Of a DNA stretch of 64,000 bases, positions 40,724 through 49,105 are shown one piece after another (the stretch's first letter is position 1; the number at the start of each line of letters is the position of its first letter). The stretch is from positions 6,518-70,517 of the forward strand of contig DATHVD010000087.1 of the NCBI GenBank assembly GCA_035461525.1, written 5' to 3'. The notes beneath the pieces are model-generated. The model was given only the letters and a program-made list of their open reading frames with translations, did no database searches and had not been told where the DNA came from. A program made the position numbers and the translations under genes. Origin of the DNA: JAIBJN01 sp035461525 (GTDB taxonomy: Bacteria; Actinomycetota; Thermoleophilia; Gaiellales; Gaiellaceae).

Positions 40724-41869
40724 GTGAGCTTCACGGTCACGGCCACCGACGGGGGGGCGCGGGCCGGCGTCCTGCGGACGGCGCACGGGGACGTGCCGAC
40801 GCCCGCCTTCATGCCGGTCGGCACGAAGGCGACCGTCAAGGGCCTCGATCCGGGGCGGCTGCGCGAGCTGGGGACGACCATCCTTCTCGGGAACGCGTAC
40901 CACCTCCACTTCCGCCCGAGCGCCGGCCTGATCGCCGAGCTCGGCGGCCTCCATCGGTTCATGGGCTGGGACGGGCCGATCCTCACCGACTCGGGCGGGT
41001 TCCAGGTCTTCTCCCTCCGCGACACGATCGTGCGCACGGAGGAGGAGGGCGTCACCTTCCGCTCCGTCTACGACGGCGAAGAGGCGCGGTTCACGCCCGA
41101 GCTCGTCGCGGAGGTGCAGCGGCAGCTCGGCTCGGACGTGGCCATGTGCCTCGACATCTGCCTCCCCGGAGGCGCCTCCCGCGCCGAGCTGGCGGCGGCG
41201 GCGGAGCGGACGGCGCGCTGGGCGAGACGGCAGCTCGCCGCCCCGAGGGCCGAAGGACAGCTCCTCTTCGGGATCGCGCAGGGCGGGACCGACCCGGAGC
41301 TTCGGCGGCGCTCGGTCGAGGAGATCGCTGCGCTCGGGCTCGACGGGCACGCGCTCGGCGGGCTCAGCGTGGGGGAGGACCGCGACGTGATGCTCGACAC
41401 GGTCGCCTGGGCGGCGCCGCTCCTCCCGGCCGGCCGGCCCCGCTACTTCATGGGGATCGGCGACCCCGCCGGAATCCTCGAGGTACTCGAGCGCGGTGTG
41501 GACATGTTCGATTGCGTGCTGCCGACCCGGCTCGGCCGCACCGGGAGCGCGCTCACGTGGGAAGGCCGGCTGAACCTGCGCAACGCACGTTTCGCGCGCG
41601 ATCCCGCGCCGCTCGTCGAGGGCTGCCCCTGCCGGGCCTGCACGGCGTTCTCGCGCGCCTACCTCCGCCACCTCGTCAACCAGCAGGAGCTGCTCGGCCT
41701 GGCGCTCCTCTCGGAGCACAACGTGCGCTTCCTCCTCGACCTGACGGCCGGCGCCCGCGCAGCGATCGAGCGCGGCGAGCTCGCCGCGTTCAAGGCCGCC
41801 GTGCTCGAGCGCCTCGGCGAGGCCTCCGGGCCGCCGCCCGATCCCTCGTGGGGCGAGGCTCCGGCCTGA
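40724..41869 (+). CDS. tgt: Queuine tRNA-ribosyltransferase
   Basis: A 381-residue tRNA-guanine transglycosylase that swaps G34 for preQ1 in tRNAs with GUN anticodons. The general-acid Asp is in TDSGGFQVFSL, the nucleophile Asp in GVDMFDCVLPTRLGRTGSAL, and the zinc site is the CPCRACTAF...H cluster with YLRHLVNQQELLG. The substrate-binding GIAQGG and GGLSVGE are present. The GTG at 40724 follows the repeat copy B. It is preceded by queA, as in many bacteria, and followed by yajC-secDF, a classical order. Confidence 0.96.
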   Translation: MSFTVTATDGGARAGVLRTAHGDVPTPAFMPVGTKATVKGLDPGRLRELGTTILLGNAYHLHFRPSAGLIAELGGLHRFMGWDGPILTDSGGFQVFSLRDTIVRTEEEGVTFRSVYDGEEARFTPELVAEVQRQLGSDVAMCLDICLPGGASRAELAAAAERTARWARRQLAAPRAEGQLLFGIAQGGTDPELRRRSVEEIAALGLDGHALGGLSVGEDRDVMLDTVAWAAPLLPAGRPRYFMGIGDPAGILEVLERGVDMFDCVLPTRLGRTGSALTWEGRLNLRNARFARDPAPLVEGCPCRACTAFSRAYLRHLVNQQELLGLALLSEHNVRFLLDLTAGARAAIERGELAAFKAAVLERLGEASGPPPDPSWGEAPA

Positions 41870-41954
41870 TACTTTTGTCCGGCAAACTGTGCGATTCCCG
41901 TTCCCCCGGCAGCGCTTCTCCGCCGCGCGCCGAGGTTTCCGGCTAGGAGGCCAA

Positions 41955-42305
41955 GTGGATCCGATCTTCGTGTTCTTCCTCGTCTTGCTCGTCTTCATGT
42001 ACCTGCTGCTGATCCGGCCGCAGCGGCAGCAGGCGCGGCGCCACCAGGACATGCTGCGCGGGCTCCAGGTCGGCGACGAGGTGGTCACGGCCGGGGGGAT
42101 CTACGGCGAGGTCACCGGACTCGACGACGACCGGGTGCAGCTCGAGGTCGACGCCGACGTCCGCATCGCGGTCTCGAAGAAGGCCATCGCGAGCAAGGTC
42201 CCGCCGGAGGAGGCCGCGGAGATGGCGGACGAGCCCGCGGAGGCGCCCGAGCCGATGACGGTCGAGGAGCCCGACGCGTTCGCCGAGGAGAAGGCCCGCC
42301 GCTAA
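41955..42305 (+). CDS. yajC: Preprotein translocase subunit YajC
   Basis: A 116-residue YajC protein, the small partner of SecDF. One N-terminal membrane helix (residues 3-22, PIFVFFLVLLVFMYLLLIRP) is followed by the conserved QRQQARRHQDMLRGLQVGDEVVTAGGIYGEV. The GTG at 41955 follows TAGGAGG by six bases; the upstream ATG at 41889 is rejected. A Glu/Ala-rich tail ends the protein. secDF begins 21 bases later. Confidence 0.94.
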   Translation: MDPIFVFFLVLLVFMYLLLIRPQRQQARRHQDMLRGLQVGDEVVTAGGIYGEVTGLDDDRVQLEVDADVRIAVSKKAIASKVPPEEAAEMADEPAEAPEPMTVEEPDAFAEEKARR

Positions 42306-42326
42306 CCCCACGCGAGCAGGATTCTC

Positions 42327-45113
42327 GTGCGCCGCTACCTCCTCATCCTCGCCCTGATGCTCGTCGCCGGCGCCGGCGTCTTCGTGCTGGGGGCCTTCCG
42401 CTCCCCGACCCTCGGCCTCGACCTCCAGGGCGGGCTCGAGGTCGTTCTCGAGGCGCGGCCCGAGGCGGGCCAGGAGCTCACGGAGGAGGACCTCGACCGC
42501 TCCGTCGAGATCATCCGGCAGCGTGTCGACAAGGTCGGTGTCGCCGAGCCGGAGATCCGCAAGCAGCAGCCCAACCAGATCGTCGTCGCCCTCGCCGGCG
42601 TCTTCGACGCGACGCGCGCCGCCGAGCTCATCGGCCAGACCGCGCAGCTCGAGTTCTACGACCTGGCCGGGGACGTGGATCCCCTCTCGCAAGGCGCCGG
42701 CGGTCAGCCGGTCCCGAGCCCGACGCTCCTGCCGCTCCTCGCGGCCGAGGACGATCTCGCCGAGGGCGAGCAGGCGCGGGAGTGGTACCTGTACGACTCC
42801 GAGACGAAGAACCGTCTCGCCGGCCCGTCCTCGACGAAGGCGGAGCTCCTCCAGACGCTCGAGGGAGGCGAGGCGCCCGCGGGCTCCGAGTTCTACGTCG
42901 TGCCGCCCGACAAGGCCGTCCTCACGTGCGGCCCGCCGGCGCTCCTCTGCCCGGGCGGCGCCAACCCGGCGCTCACCTCGTACTACCTCTACCGCTACCA
43001 GCCCAACGATCCCGACGATCCGATCCCGGCCCTCACCGGCGACGACCTCAAGGCGGACGGGACGCGCCAGGACTTCGGCCAGAACGGCGAGCCGATCGTC
43101 CTCCTCGAGTTCACGGACGCGGGCGGAGACAAGTTCCACCGCATCACCCGCGAGCTCAGCCAGCGCGGCGCCCTCGAGGCGGCGACCGCCGGCGTCACGG
43201 GTCGCGGCCCGGAGGCGCGCCAGTTCGCCCAGAGCTTCGCCATCGTCCTGGACGGACAGATCCGCTCCTTCCCGGTGATCGACTTCACCGACCCATCGCT
43301 CGCGGACGGGATCGCCGGGGGCAGCGCCCAGATCACCGGCCTCGACTCGCTCCAGGAGGCGCAGGACCTCGCGCTCGTGCTTCAGACCGGCGCCCTTCCC
43401 GTCGAGTTCGTCCAGGTCGAGCGCACGGAGATCTCGGCCACGCTGGGCGAGGACTCGCTCCGCGAGGCGCTCATCGCCGGGATCGGCGGCCTGCTCGCCG
43501 TCGCCCTGTTCCTGATCCTCTTCTACCGCTTCCTCGGCGTTGTCGCCGTTCTCGGGCTCCTCTTCTACGGGGTGCTGCTCTACGGCGCGATCCTGATCTT
43601 CAACGTCACGCTGACGCTCCCCGGCGTGGCCGGGATCATCCTCACGATCGGCGTCGCGGCGGACGCGAACATCGTCATCTTCGAACGCATCAAGGAAGAG
43701 GTGCGCGCGGGGAAGTCCGTCCGCGCGGGCATTGCGACCGGCTACCGGAAGGGCTTCGCCACGATCGTGGACGCGAACGTCGTCACCATGATCACCGCGT
43801 TCGTGCTCTTCGCGGCGGGGACGGGGGGCGTGCGCGGCTTCGCGCTCATGCTCCTCGTGGGCACCGCGATCTCGATGCTGACCGCGATCGCGGTCACGCG
43901 CGCCCTGCTCGGGCTCCTCGCGGGCCTCCGCTGGTTCGACAACCCGCGCTTCATGGGCGCGAGCGGGGAGACGATCCCCCGCTGGGTGCGGCGGGACATC
44001 ATCGGCCGCCGTCGGGTGTGGGCCGCCGTGTCGGCCACGGTCGTGGCGGTCGGCCTCGGGTCGCTCGCGGTCCAGGGCCTGAACCTCGGGATCGACTTCC
44101 GGGGCGGAAGCCAAGTCACCTTCGAGACGCCCGAGCCGACCGCCGTCGAGACGATCCGGACCGAGGCCGCGCAGATCGGCCGCGCGAACGCCGTCATCCA
44201 GGGCCGCGGCGATCTCGAGGACGGCGGCTACACGGAGTTCCAACTCAAGACGGAGTCGCTCGGCGACCAGGAGCAGACCAACCTTCGCCGGGCGCTCGAG
44301 CGCGAAGTCGGCGCCACCTCGATCGGGATCAAGAACGTCTCGGCGAGCTTCAGCGAGCAGATCCTGCGCAGCGCGCTCCTCGCCATCATCGTCTCGCTCG
44401 CCCTGATCGTCGTCTACGTGACGATCCGCTTCGAGTTCAAGTTCGCCGTGCCGGTCCTCGTCGCGCTCATGCACGACATCCTCATCACGATCGGCGTCTA
44501 CTCGCTGACGGGGCTGGAGGTGACGACCGCGACCGTGGCGGCTGTGCTCACCATCCTGGGCTACTCGGTCTACGACACGATCATCATCTTCGACCGCGTG
44601 CGCGAGAACATCCAGCTCATGCGCAGGTCGAGCTTCGCCGCGATCGTGAACCAGTCGCTCTGGGAGACCATCCGCCGCTCGCTCGCGACGACGTTCTCGA
44701 CCCTGCTTCCGGTGACGGCGCTCCTCCTCTTCGGCGGCGACACGCTCAAGGCATTCGCGATCGCGCTCCTCGTCGGCATCGCGTCGGGCGCGTACTCGAG
44801 CATCTTCGTCGCCGCGCCGCTCCTCTCCGTCCTCAAGGAGCGCGAGCCCGAGTACCAGCGCCGCAAGGACGCCGGCCTCCGGGAGAAGCTCCAGACGGTC
44901 GGCGAGCGGAGGGACACGAGCGGCCAGGCGATGGAGCCCGAGCCGGAGCCCGAGCCGGAGCCGGAGCCGGAGCCCGTCGCAGTGGCGGAGTCGCAGCCGG
45001 TCGAGGACGAGGACGGCGACGGCCGCTCCGGCGAGGAGGCCGCGAAGGCCGCGGCCCGGCGGGAGGCTCGGCGCAAGCGCAGGCGGGCGAGGCCGCATGG
45101 CCGAGCGCGGTGA
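42327..45113 (+). CDS. secDF: Fused SecD-SecF protein translocase
   Basis: A 928-residue natural fusion of SecD and SecF, the RND-type motor that uses the proton gradient to drive late steps of protein export. The SecD half has an N-terminal helix, LGLDLQGGLEVVLEARPE and a five-helix block around residues 385-540. The SecF half begins near 550 with LNLGIDFRGGSQVTFETPEP and ends in another five-helix block (about 670-845) with GYSVYDTIIIFDRVRENI. The C-terminal tail has a Glu-Pro repeat region (44937-44977) and is highly basic at the end. GTG at 42327. The stop lies 17 bases inside the next gene. Confidence 0.96.
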   Translation: MRRYLLILALMLVAGAGVFVLGAFRSPTLGLDLQGGLEVVLEARPEAGQELTEEDLDRSVEIIRQRVDKVGVAEPEIRKQQPNQIVVALAGVFDATRAAELIGQTAQLEFYDLAGDVDPLSQGAGGQPVPSPTLLPLLAAEDDLAEGEQAREWYLYDSETKNRLAGPSSTKAELLQTLEGGEAPAGSEFYVVPPDKAVLTCGPPALLCPGGANPALTSYYLYRYQPNDPDDPIPALTGDDLKADGTRQDFGQNGEPIVLLEFTDAGGDKFHRITRELSQRGALEAATAGVTGRGPEARQFAQSFAIVLDGQIRSFPVIDFTDPSLADGIAGGSAQITGLDSLQEAQDLALVLQTGALPVEFVQVERTEISATLGEDSLREALIAGIGGLLAVALFLILFYRFLGVVAVLGLLFYGVLLYGAILIFNVTLTLPGVAGIILTIGVAADANIVIFERIKEEVRAGKSVRAGIATGYRKGFATIVDANVVTMITAFVLFAAGTGGVRGFALMLLVGTAISMLTAIAVTRALLGLLAGLRWFDNPRFMGASGETIPRWVRRDIIGRRRVWAAVSATVVAVGLGSLAVQGLNLGIDFRGGSQVTFETPEPTAVETIRTEAAQIGRANAVIQGRGDLEDGGYTEFQLKTESLGDQEQTNLRRALEREVGATSIGIKNVSASFSEQILRSALLAIIVSLALIVVYVTIRFEFKFAVPVLVALMHDILITIGVYSLTGLEVTTATVAAVLTILGYSVYDTIIIFDRVRENIQLMRRSSFAAIVNQSLWETIRRSLATTFSTLLPVTALLLFGGDTLKAFAIALLVGIASGAYSSIFVAAPLLSVLKEREPEYQRRKDAGLREKLQTVGERRDTSGQAMEPEPEPEPEPEPEPVAVAESQPVEDEDGDGRSGEEAAKAAARREARRKRRRARPHGRAR

Positions 45114-45447
45114 CTCCGGCCCGGACGGCGGGTCGCTCCGCGAGCTCGCCGAGGAGCTCCTCTACGCCGGCGTCGGCGCCGCTGCGCTGACGAAGGAGCG
45201 GACGGAGGAGCTCGTGGACGAGCTCGCCGGCCGCGGCAAGGTGAGCCGCGAGGAGGCGCGCGACCTCGTCGACGACGTCGTGGGGCGCTGGCGGCGGGAG
45301 GCCGCGCGGGCGGGGGAGAGGGCGACGTCGACGTTCTCGGGCCTCTTCCGCGAGGTGGGCCTCGTCACGCGGGCCGAGTACGAGGAGCTCGAGCTCCGGC
45401 TCGCGCAGCTCGAGCACCGGCTGCGCCTCCTCGAGCGCGAGCCCTGA
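45097..45447 (+). CDS. Phasin-like coiled-coil protein
   Basis: A 116-residue protein resembling the polyhydroxyalkanoate granule-associated/phasin-like family (ELAEELLYAGVGAAALTKERTEEL, then VDELAGRGKVSREEARDLVDDVVGRW). It ends in a short leucine-zipper-like helix (YEELELRLAQLEHRLRLLER). Such proteins coat hydrophobic granules or act as scaffold. The ATG at 45097 lies inside the end of secDF. The next gene is an ABC1 kinase; phasin-like and ABC1 genes are often neighbours in actinobacteria. Whether this organism makes polyhydroxyalkanoate cannot be told from this window. Confidence 0.75.
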   Translation: MAERGDSGPDGGSLRELAEELLYAGVGAAALTKERTEELVDELAGRGKVSREEARDLVDDVVGRWRREAARAGERATSTFSGLFREVGLVTRAEYEELELRLAQLEHRLRLLEREP

Positions 45448-45478
45448 GCCCGGAGCCCGTCCGCCGTACACTTCGGGG

Positions 45479-47149
45479 ATGAGCTCCCGGACTGCAGTCC
45501 GCCAGCTCGGGCGGATCAGCGAGATCTCGCAGGTCGCCGCGAAGCACGGGTTCGGCTACCTCTTCCAGACCCGCGGCCCCGGCGCGATCCGCTCGCGACG
45601 AGGCAGGGAGGTCGAGCCCGAGGGCGAGGGATCGCCGCGCGGCCAGCGCCTCCGCGAGATGCTGGACGAGCTCGGCCCGACCTTCGTCAAGTTCGGGCAG
45701 CTCCTCTCGACCCGGCCGGACATCGTGCCGCCGGACATCGTCTTCGAGCTCAAGGGCCTCCAGGACGACGTCGGCGCCTTCCCGTTCGCGGAGGCACGGG
45801 AGGTCGTCGAGGGCGAGCTCGAGCTCACCCTTGAGCAGCTCTTCGTCGAGTTCGAGGAGACGCCCGTCGCGGCCGCGTCGATCGGGCAGGTGCACAGGGC
45901 CGTCCTCCCGAACGGCCACCGCGTCGCCGTCAAGGTGCAGCGGCCGGACGCTCCGCGCCAGATCGAGGCCGACCTCGAGCTCATGTACCAGGCCGCCCGC
46001 CTCGCGCGCGAGCGCGTCCGCGCGCTGGAGTTCATCGACACCGTGGCCGTCGTGGACGAGTTCGCGCGCTCGATCCGCTCCGAGCTCGACTACCGCTCCG
46101 AGGCGCGCAACGCCGAGCAGTTCCGGCGCAACTTCGCCGGCGACCCGCACGTGCACGTCCCGAGGGTGTACTGGAGCTACTCGCGCGCGCGCGTCCTCAC
46201 CCTCGAGCTGATCGAGGGGACGCAGGTGGCCGACTTCGACCTCTCCGCGCACTCGATGGACGAGCGCCGCCGGCTCGCGTACCGGATCGCGGAGACGTGG
46301 ATGGCGATGATCTTCCGCCACGGCTTCTTCCACGGCGACCCGCACCCGGCGAACATCCTCGTCCTCGAGCAGGTCGACCGGATCGGCCTCGTCGACTTCG
46401 GCACCTCGGGCCAGCTCGCCCCCGACGACTCGTCCAAGCTGACTGGTCTCTTCGTGGACGCGGTCAACCAGAACGTGGAGGCGATCCCGCGCCGGCTCGC
46501 CGCCCTCGGCGTGCGGTACCCGCGCGACAAGGAGGAGGAGTTCGTCGCCGAGCTGCGCGACGTCTACTACCGCTACTACGGCGCCCGCCTCTCGGAGATC
46601 GACCCGATGCAGCTCATCCGCGAGGTCTTCGCGCTCATCTACCGCATGCACCTGACGCTGCCGACGCGCTTCGTCGTCCTCGACCGGGCGATCGCCACGC
46701 TCGGGTCGGTCGGCGCCGAGCTCTACCCCGACTTCAACGTCTTCGAGGTCGCGAAGCCGTACGCGCGCGAGCTGATGATCGAGCGCTTCACGCCGCAGCG
46801 CGTCGCCGCCCGCCTCCAGAGCGAGGCGAGGAACTATGCGAGCATGGCGCTCGAGCTCCCGTATCAGGTGCACGACGTCCTCCAGGAGGTCCGCGACGGC
46901 CAGATCGAGGTCGGCTTCCGCCACGAGGGGCTCGAGGCGCTGATCCACCGCATGGACACCGCCTTCAACCGGATCGGGATCGCCATGGTGGTCGTCGGCG
47001 GGGCGATCGCGTCGGGCATCCTCGCCGCGACGGTGGAGCAGGGGCCGCAGCTTCTCGGCATCTACTTTCTCGCCGCCATCGGCCTCATCCTCTCGACGCT
47101 CCTCGGCATCTGGCTCGTCTGGGGCATCCTCCGCTCGGGGCGCCTGTGA
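45479..47149 (+). CDS. ABC1/UbiB-family atypical kinase
   Basis: A 556-residue UbiB/ADCK-family atypical protein kinase-like ATPase linked to quinone biology. Diagnostic blocks are the KxGQ motif in FVKFGQLLSTRPDIVPPDI, the Ala-rich loop AAASIGQVHRAVL, the VAVKVQRPDA lysine, HGDPHPANIL and LVDFGTSGQLAP. Two C-terminal membrane helices (about residues 500-521 and 527-552) anchor it. The ATG is at 45479. Its stop overlaps the start of the deaminase-glyoxalase fusion. The natural substrate is unknown. Confidence 0.93.
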   Translation: MSSRTAVRQLGRISEISQVAAKHGFGYLFQTRGPGAIRSRRGREVEPEGEGSPRGQRLREMLDELGPTFVKFGQLLSTRPDIVPPDIVFELKGLQDDVGAFPFAEAREVVEGELELTLEQLFVEFEETPVAAASIGQVHRAVLPNGHRVAVKVQRPDAPRQIEADLELMYQAARLARERVRALEFIDTVAVVDEFARSIRSELDYRSEARNAEQFRRNFAGDPHVHVPRVYWSYSRARVLTLELIEGTQVADFDLSAHSMDERRRLAYRIAETWMAMIFRHGFFHGDPHPANILVLEQVDRIGLVDFGTSGQLAPDDSSKLTGLFVDAVNQNVEAIPRRLAALGVRYPRDKEEEFVAELRDVYYRYYGARLSEIDPMQLIREVFALIYRMHLTLPTRFVVLDRAIATLGSVGAELYPDFNVFEVAKPYARELMIERFTPQRVAARLQSEARNYASMALELPYQVHDVLQEVRDGQIEVGFRHEGLEALIHRMDTAFNRIGIAMVVVGGAIASGILAATVEQGPQLLGIYFLAAIGLILSTLLGIWLVWGILRSGRL

Positions 47150-47970
47150 CGGACGAGCGCGAGCTCCTCCGGCGCGCGGTTGCCCTCGCGCGCGAGAACG
47201 CCGTGAAGGGCGGGCGGCCGTTCGGGGCGCTCGTCGTGCGCGGGGACGAGGTGCTGGGGGAGGGAGTGAACGAGGTGCTCTCGACCGGCGATCCGACGGC
47301 GCACGCCGAGGTGCAGGCGATCCGCGCGGCCGGCACGGACCTCGCCGGCGCGACTCTGCTCGCGAGCTGCGAGCCGTGCCCGATGTGCCGCACCGTCGCG
47401 TCCTTCGCCGGAGTAGCGCGGATTGTGTACGCGGCGTCGGCGGAGGAGGCGGCCCGGGCCGGCTTCGGCCTCCCGCCGGCTCCCCCCGCCGCCCACCTCC
47501 CTGTTCCCGGGGCGGAGGAGCCGTTCGCCGTGTTCTCCGAGGACGCCTCCACTGCGCCCCCTGCGGAAAGCCCGGTGCGGGAGCTGCGCGTCGCGCTCAC
47601 CGTCGAGGACTACGAGCAGGCGATCGCGTTCTACCGGGACGCGCTCGGCCTCCCGGTCGTCTTCGCGTGGCACGAGCCCGAAGGCCGGGGCGCGATCCTC
47701 GCCGCGGGGCACGCGACGCTCGAGCTGATCTCGACCGACCAGGCCGAGCTGATCGACCGCGTCGAGGTGGGCGAGCGCGTCGCCGGCCCGGTGCGGCTGG
47801 CGCTCTCCGTGGAGGACTCGGGGCGGATGGCGGCCGAGCTGACCGCGGCGGGAGGCGAGCTCCTGGGCGGCCCGGCGGAGACTCCCTGGCGGCACCTGAA
47901 CGCGCGCATCCGCGCCCCGGACGGGATGCAGCTCACGCTCTTCACCGTGCTCGAGGGGGCGCCGTCCTAG
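47146..47970 (+). CDS. Cytidine/guanine deaminase-like domain fused to a glyoxalase/VOC domain
   Basis: A 274-residue fusion. Residues 1-140 are a zinc-dependent CMP/dCMP or guanine deaminase-like domain, with the catalytic HAE in PTAHAEVQAIR and the PCxxC zinc site in ASCEPCPMCRTV. Residues 144-274 form a VOC (glyoxalase/bleomycin resistance) domain: LRVALTVEDYEQAIAFYRDAL, GHATLELISTDQAELIDR and RIRAPDGMQLTLFTVLEG. The reading frame is uninterrupted across the linker (EDASTAPPAESPVR). The GTG at 47146 overlaps the ABC1 kinase stop. The likely substrate is a purine or pyrimidine base; the VOC part might act on or sequester the product. Confidence 0.88.
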   Translation: MTDERELLRRAVALARENAVKGGRPFGALVVRGDEVLGEGVNEVLSTGDPTAHAEVQAIRAAGTDLAGATLLASCEPCPMCRTVASFAGVARIVYAASAEEAARAGFGLPPAPPAAHLPVPGAEEPFAVFSEDASTAPPAESPVRELRVALTVEDYEQAIAFYRDALGLPVVFAWHEPEGRGAILAAGHATLELISTDQAELIDRVEVGERVAGPVRLALSVEDSGRMAAELTAAGGELLGGPAETPWRHLNARIRAPDGMQLTLFTVLEGAPS

Positions 47971-48632
47971 AGGGCACCCTCCAGGCGCCAGGACGCGTCG
48001 AAGAAGGCGAGCTCGTAGCGGCTCGAGACGAGGAACGCCTCCCGCATCCGCTCCCGCACCGCCGCGCCGGCGCCCGCGGCCGCCTCGTCGCAGGCCTCGC
48101 GGCACCAGCCGGCGAGCTGCGCGAACTCCTCGTCGGCGTAGACCTCGATCCAGCGGGAGTAGAGCTCGTGCCCGGGCTTCCCGGCGGCCGCGAGCGCCCG
48201 GCCGATCTCGCTGTAGCCCCACATGCAGGGGAGAAGCGCGGCGACGAGCTCGGCGAAGTCGCCGAGCGCGGCCGTGCGCAGGAGGAAGTCGGTGTAGCCG
48301 CGCGTGGTCGGGGTCGCCCGCTCGGCCTCGAGCTCCCCGGCAGAGATGCCCCATTCGGCCGCGAAGGAGCGGTGGAGCGCCATCTCGTCGGCGAGCGTCG
48401 CCCGGGCCAGCTCGGAGAAACGCTCCATGAGCGCGAGCGCGGGGGCACGGGCGGACGCGAGCGCAAAGAGGCGTGCGTACTCGACGAGGTAGAGGTAGTC
48501 CTGGCGGACGAAGTGGCGGAACGGCTCCGCCGGCAGCGTCCCGTCTCCGATCCCGCGCACGAACGGGTGCGCGAGCTGCGCGTCCCAGATCGGCGCGGCC
48601 TCGGCGCGGAGCTCGTCGCTGAAGCGGGGCAC
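47967..48632 (-). CDS. tenA: TenA-family thiaminase II / aminopyrimidine hydrolase
   Basis: A 221-residue TenA protein, which salvages thiamine breakdown products by releasing aminopyrimidine. The start is GTG 48632 (MPRFSDELRAEAAPIW in translation); the longer frame to 48674 is rejected. Family blocks are FVRGIGDGTLPAEPFRHFVRQDYLYLVEYARLFALA, a conserved Glu near SELARATLADEMALH, and the catalytic Cys in ALLPCMWGYSEIGRAL. YSRWIEVYADEEFAQLAGWC is also typical. It is divergent from the cupin gene and convergent with the fusion gene. No thiamine riboswitch was recognised upstream. Confidence 0.92.
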   Translation of the reverse strand: MPRFSDELRAEAAPIWDAQLAHPFVRGIGDGTLPAEPFRHFVRQDYLYLVEYARLFALASARAPALALMERFSELARATLADEMALHRSFAAEWGISAGELEAERATPTTRGYTDFLLRTAALGDFAELVAALLPCMWGYSEIGRALAAAGKPGHELYSRWIEVYADEEFAQLAGWCREACDEAAAGAGAAVRERMREAFLVSSRYELAFFDASWRLEGAL

Positions 48633-48691
48633 GGCAGGAGTGTAGGCGGTAGCCTCGCCCCTGCCCGGTACCACGAGGAGAGGAGAGCGGG

Positions 48692-49105
48692 ATGAGCGAG
48701 GCCGAGAGATACTTCGCCGCGGACGCGGGCGAGCAGGGAGCGGGGGAGGGGACGTGGGTGACGTGGGATGCGCTCGATCCGCTCGAGCTCGTTCCCGGGC
48801 TCGGGTTCCAGCCCGTGCTCGGCGCTCGCCTGATGGCGAACTTCGTCCGCTTCGAGCCGCACACGGAGGCGCCGCTCCACTGGCACGAGGAGGAGCAGAT
48901 CTCGTTCGTCGTCGACGGCGAGTTCGAGTTCGAGGTCGCCGGGGAGAAGCGGCTACTCCGGCGAGGGCAGGCCGTCGTGATCCCGCCGAACGTCCCGCAC
49001 GCCGCCCGGACCTTCGACACGCCGTGCCTCGAAGTGGACGTCTTCCACCCGCCGCGCCGCGGCCTGCTCGAGGCGCTGGGCCGCGCCGGGGCCGAGGAGG
49101 AGTAG
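48692..49105 (+). CDS. Cupin-domain protein
   Basis: A 137-residue single-domain cupin. The two cupin motifs are visible: HTEAPLHWHEEEQISFVVDGEFE, with a His-x-His and Glu metal site, and RGQAVVIPPNVPHAARTFDTP with the third His. The ATG at 48692 has GAGAGGAGAG upstream. It is followed directly by an SDR gene, so the two probably act on the same small molecule. The substrate cannot be guessed from the motif. Confidence 0.88.
   Translation: MSEAERYFAADAGEQGAGEGTWVTWDALDPLELVPGLGFQPVLGARLMANFVRFEPHTEAPLHWHEEEQISFVVDGEFEFEVAGEKRLLRRGQAVVIPPNVPHAARTFDTPCLEVDVFHPPRRGLLEALGRAGAEEE

Noticed and set aside
44937..44990. Tandem GAGCCG-type repeats
   Set aside because: They encode a Glu-Pro tail within secDF in frame; no independent element is needed.
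41943..45098. Very long minus-strand open frame (over 1000 codons) opposite yajC-secDF
   Set aside because: It is the GC-skew shadow of secDF: Asp/Arg/Glu/Val-rich, without domains, and lies exactly opposite strongly recognised genes.
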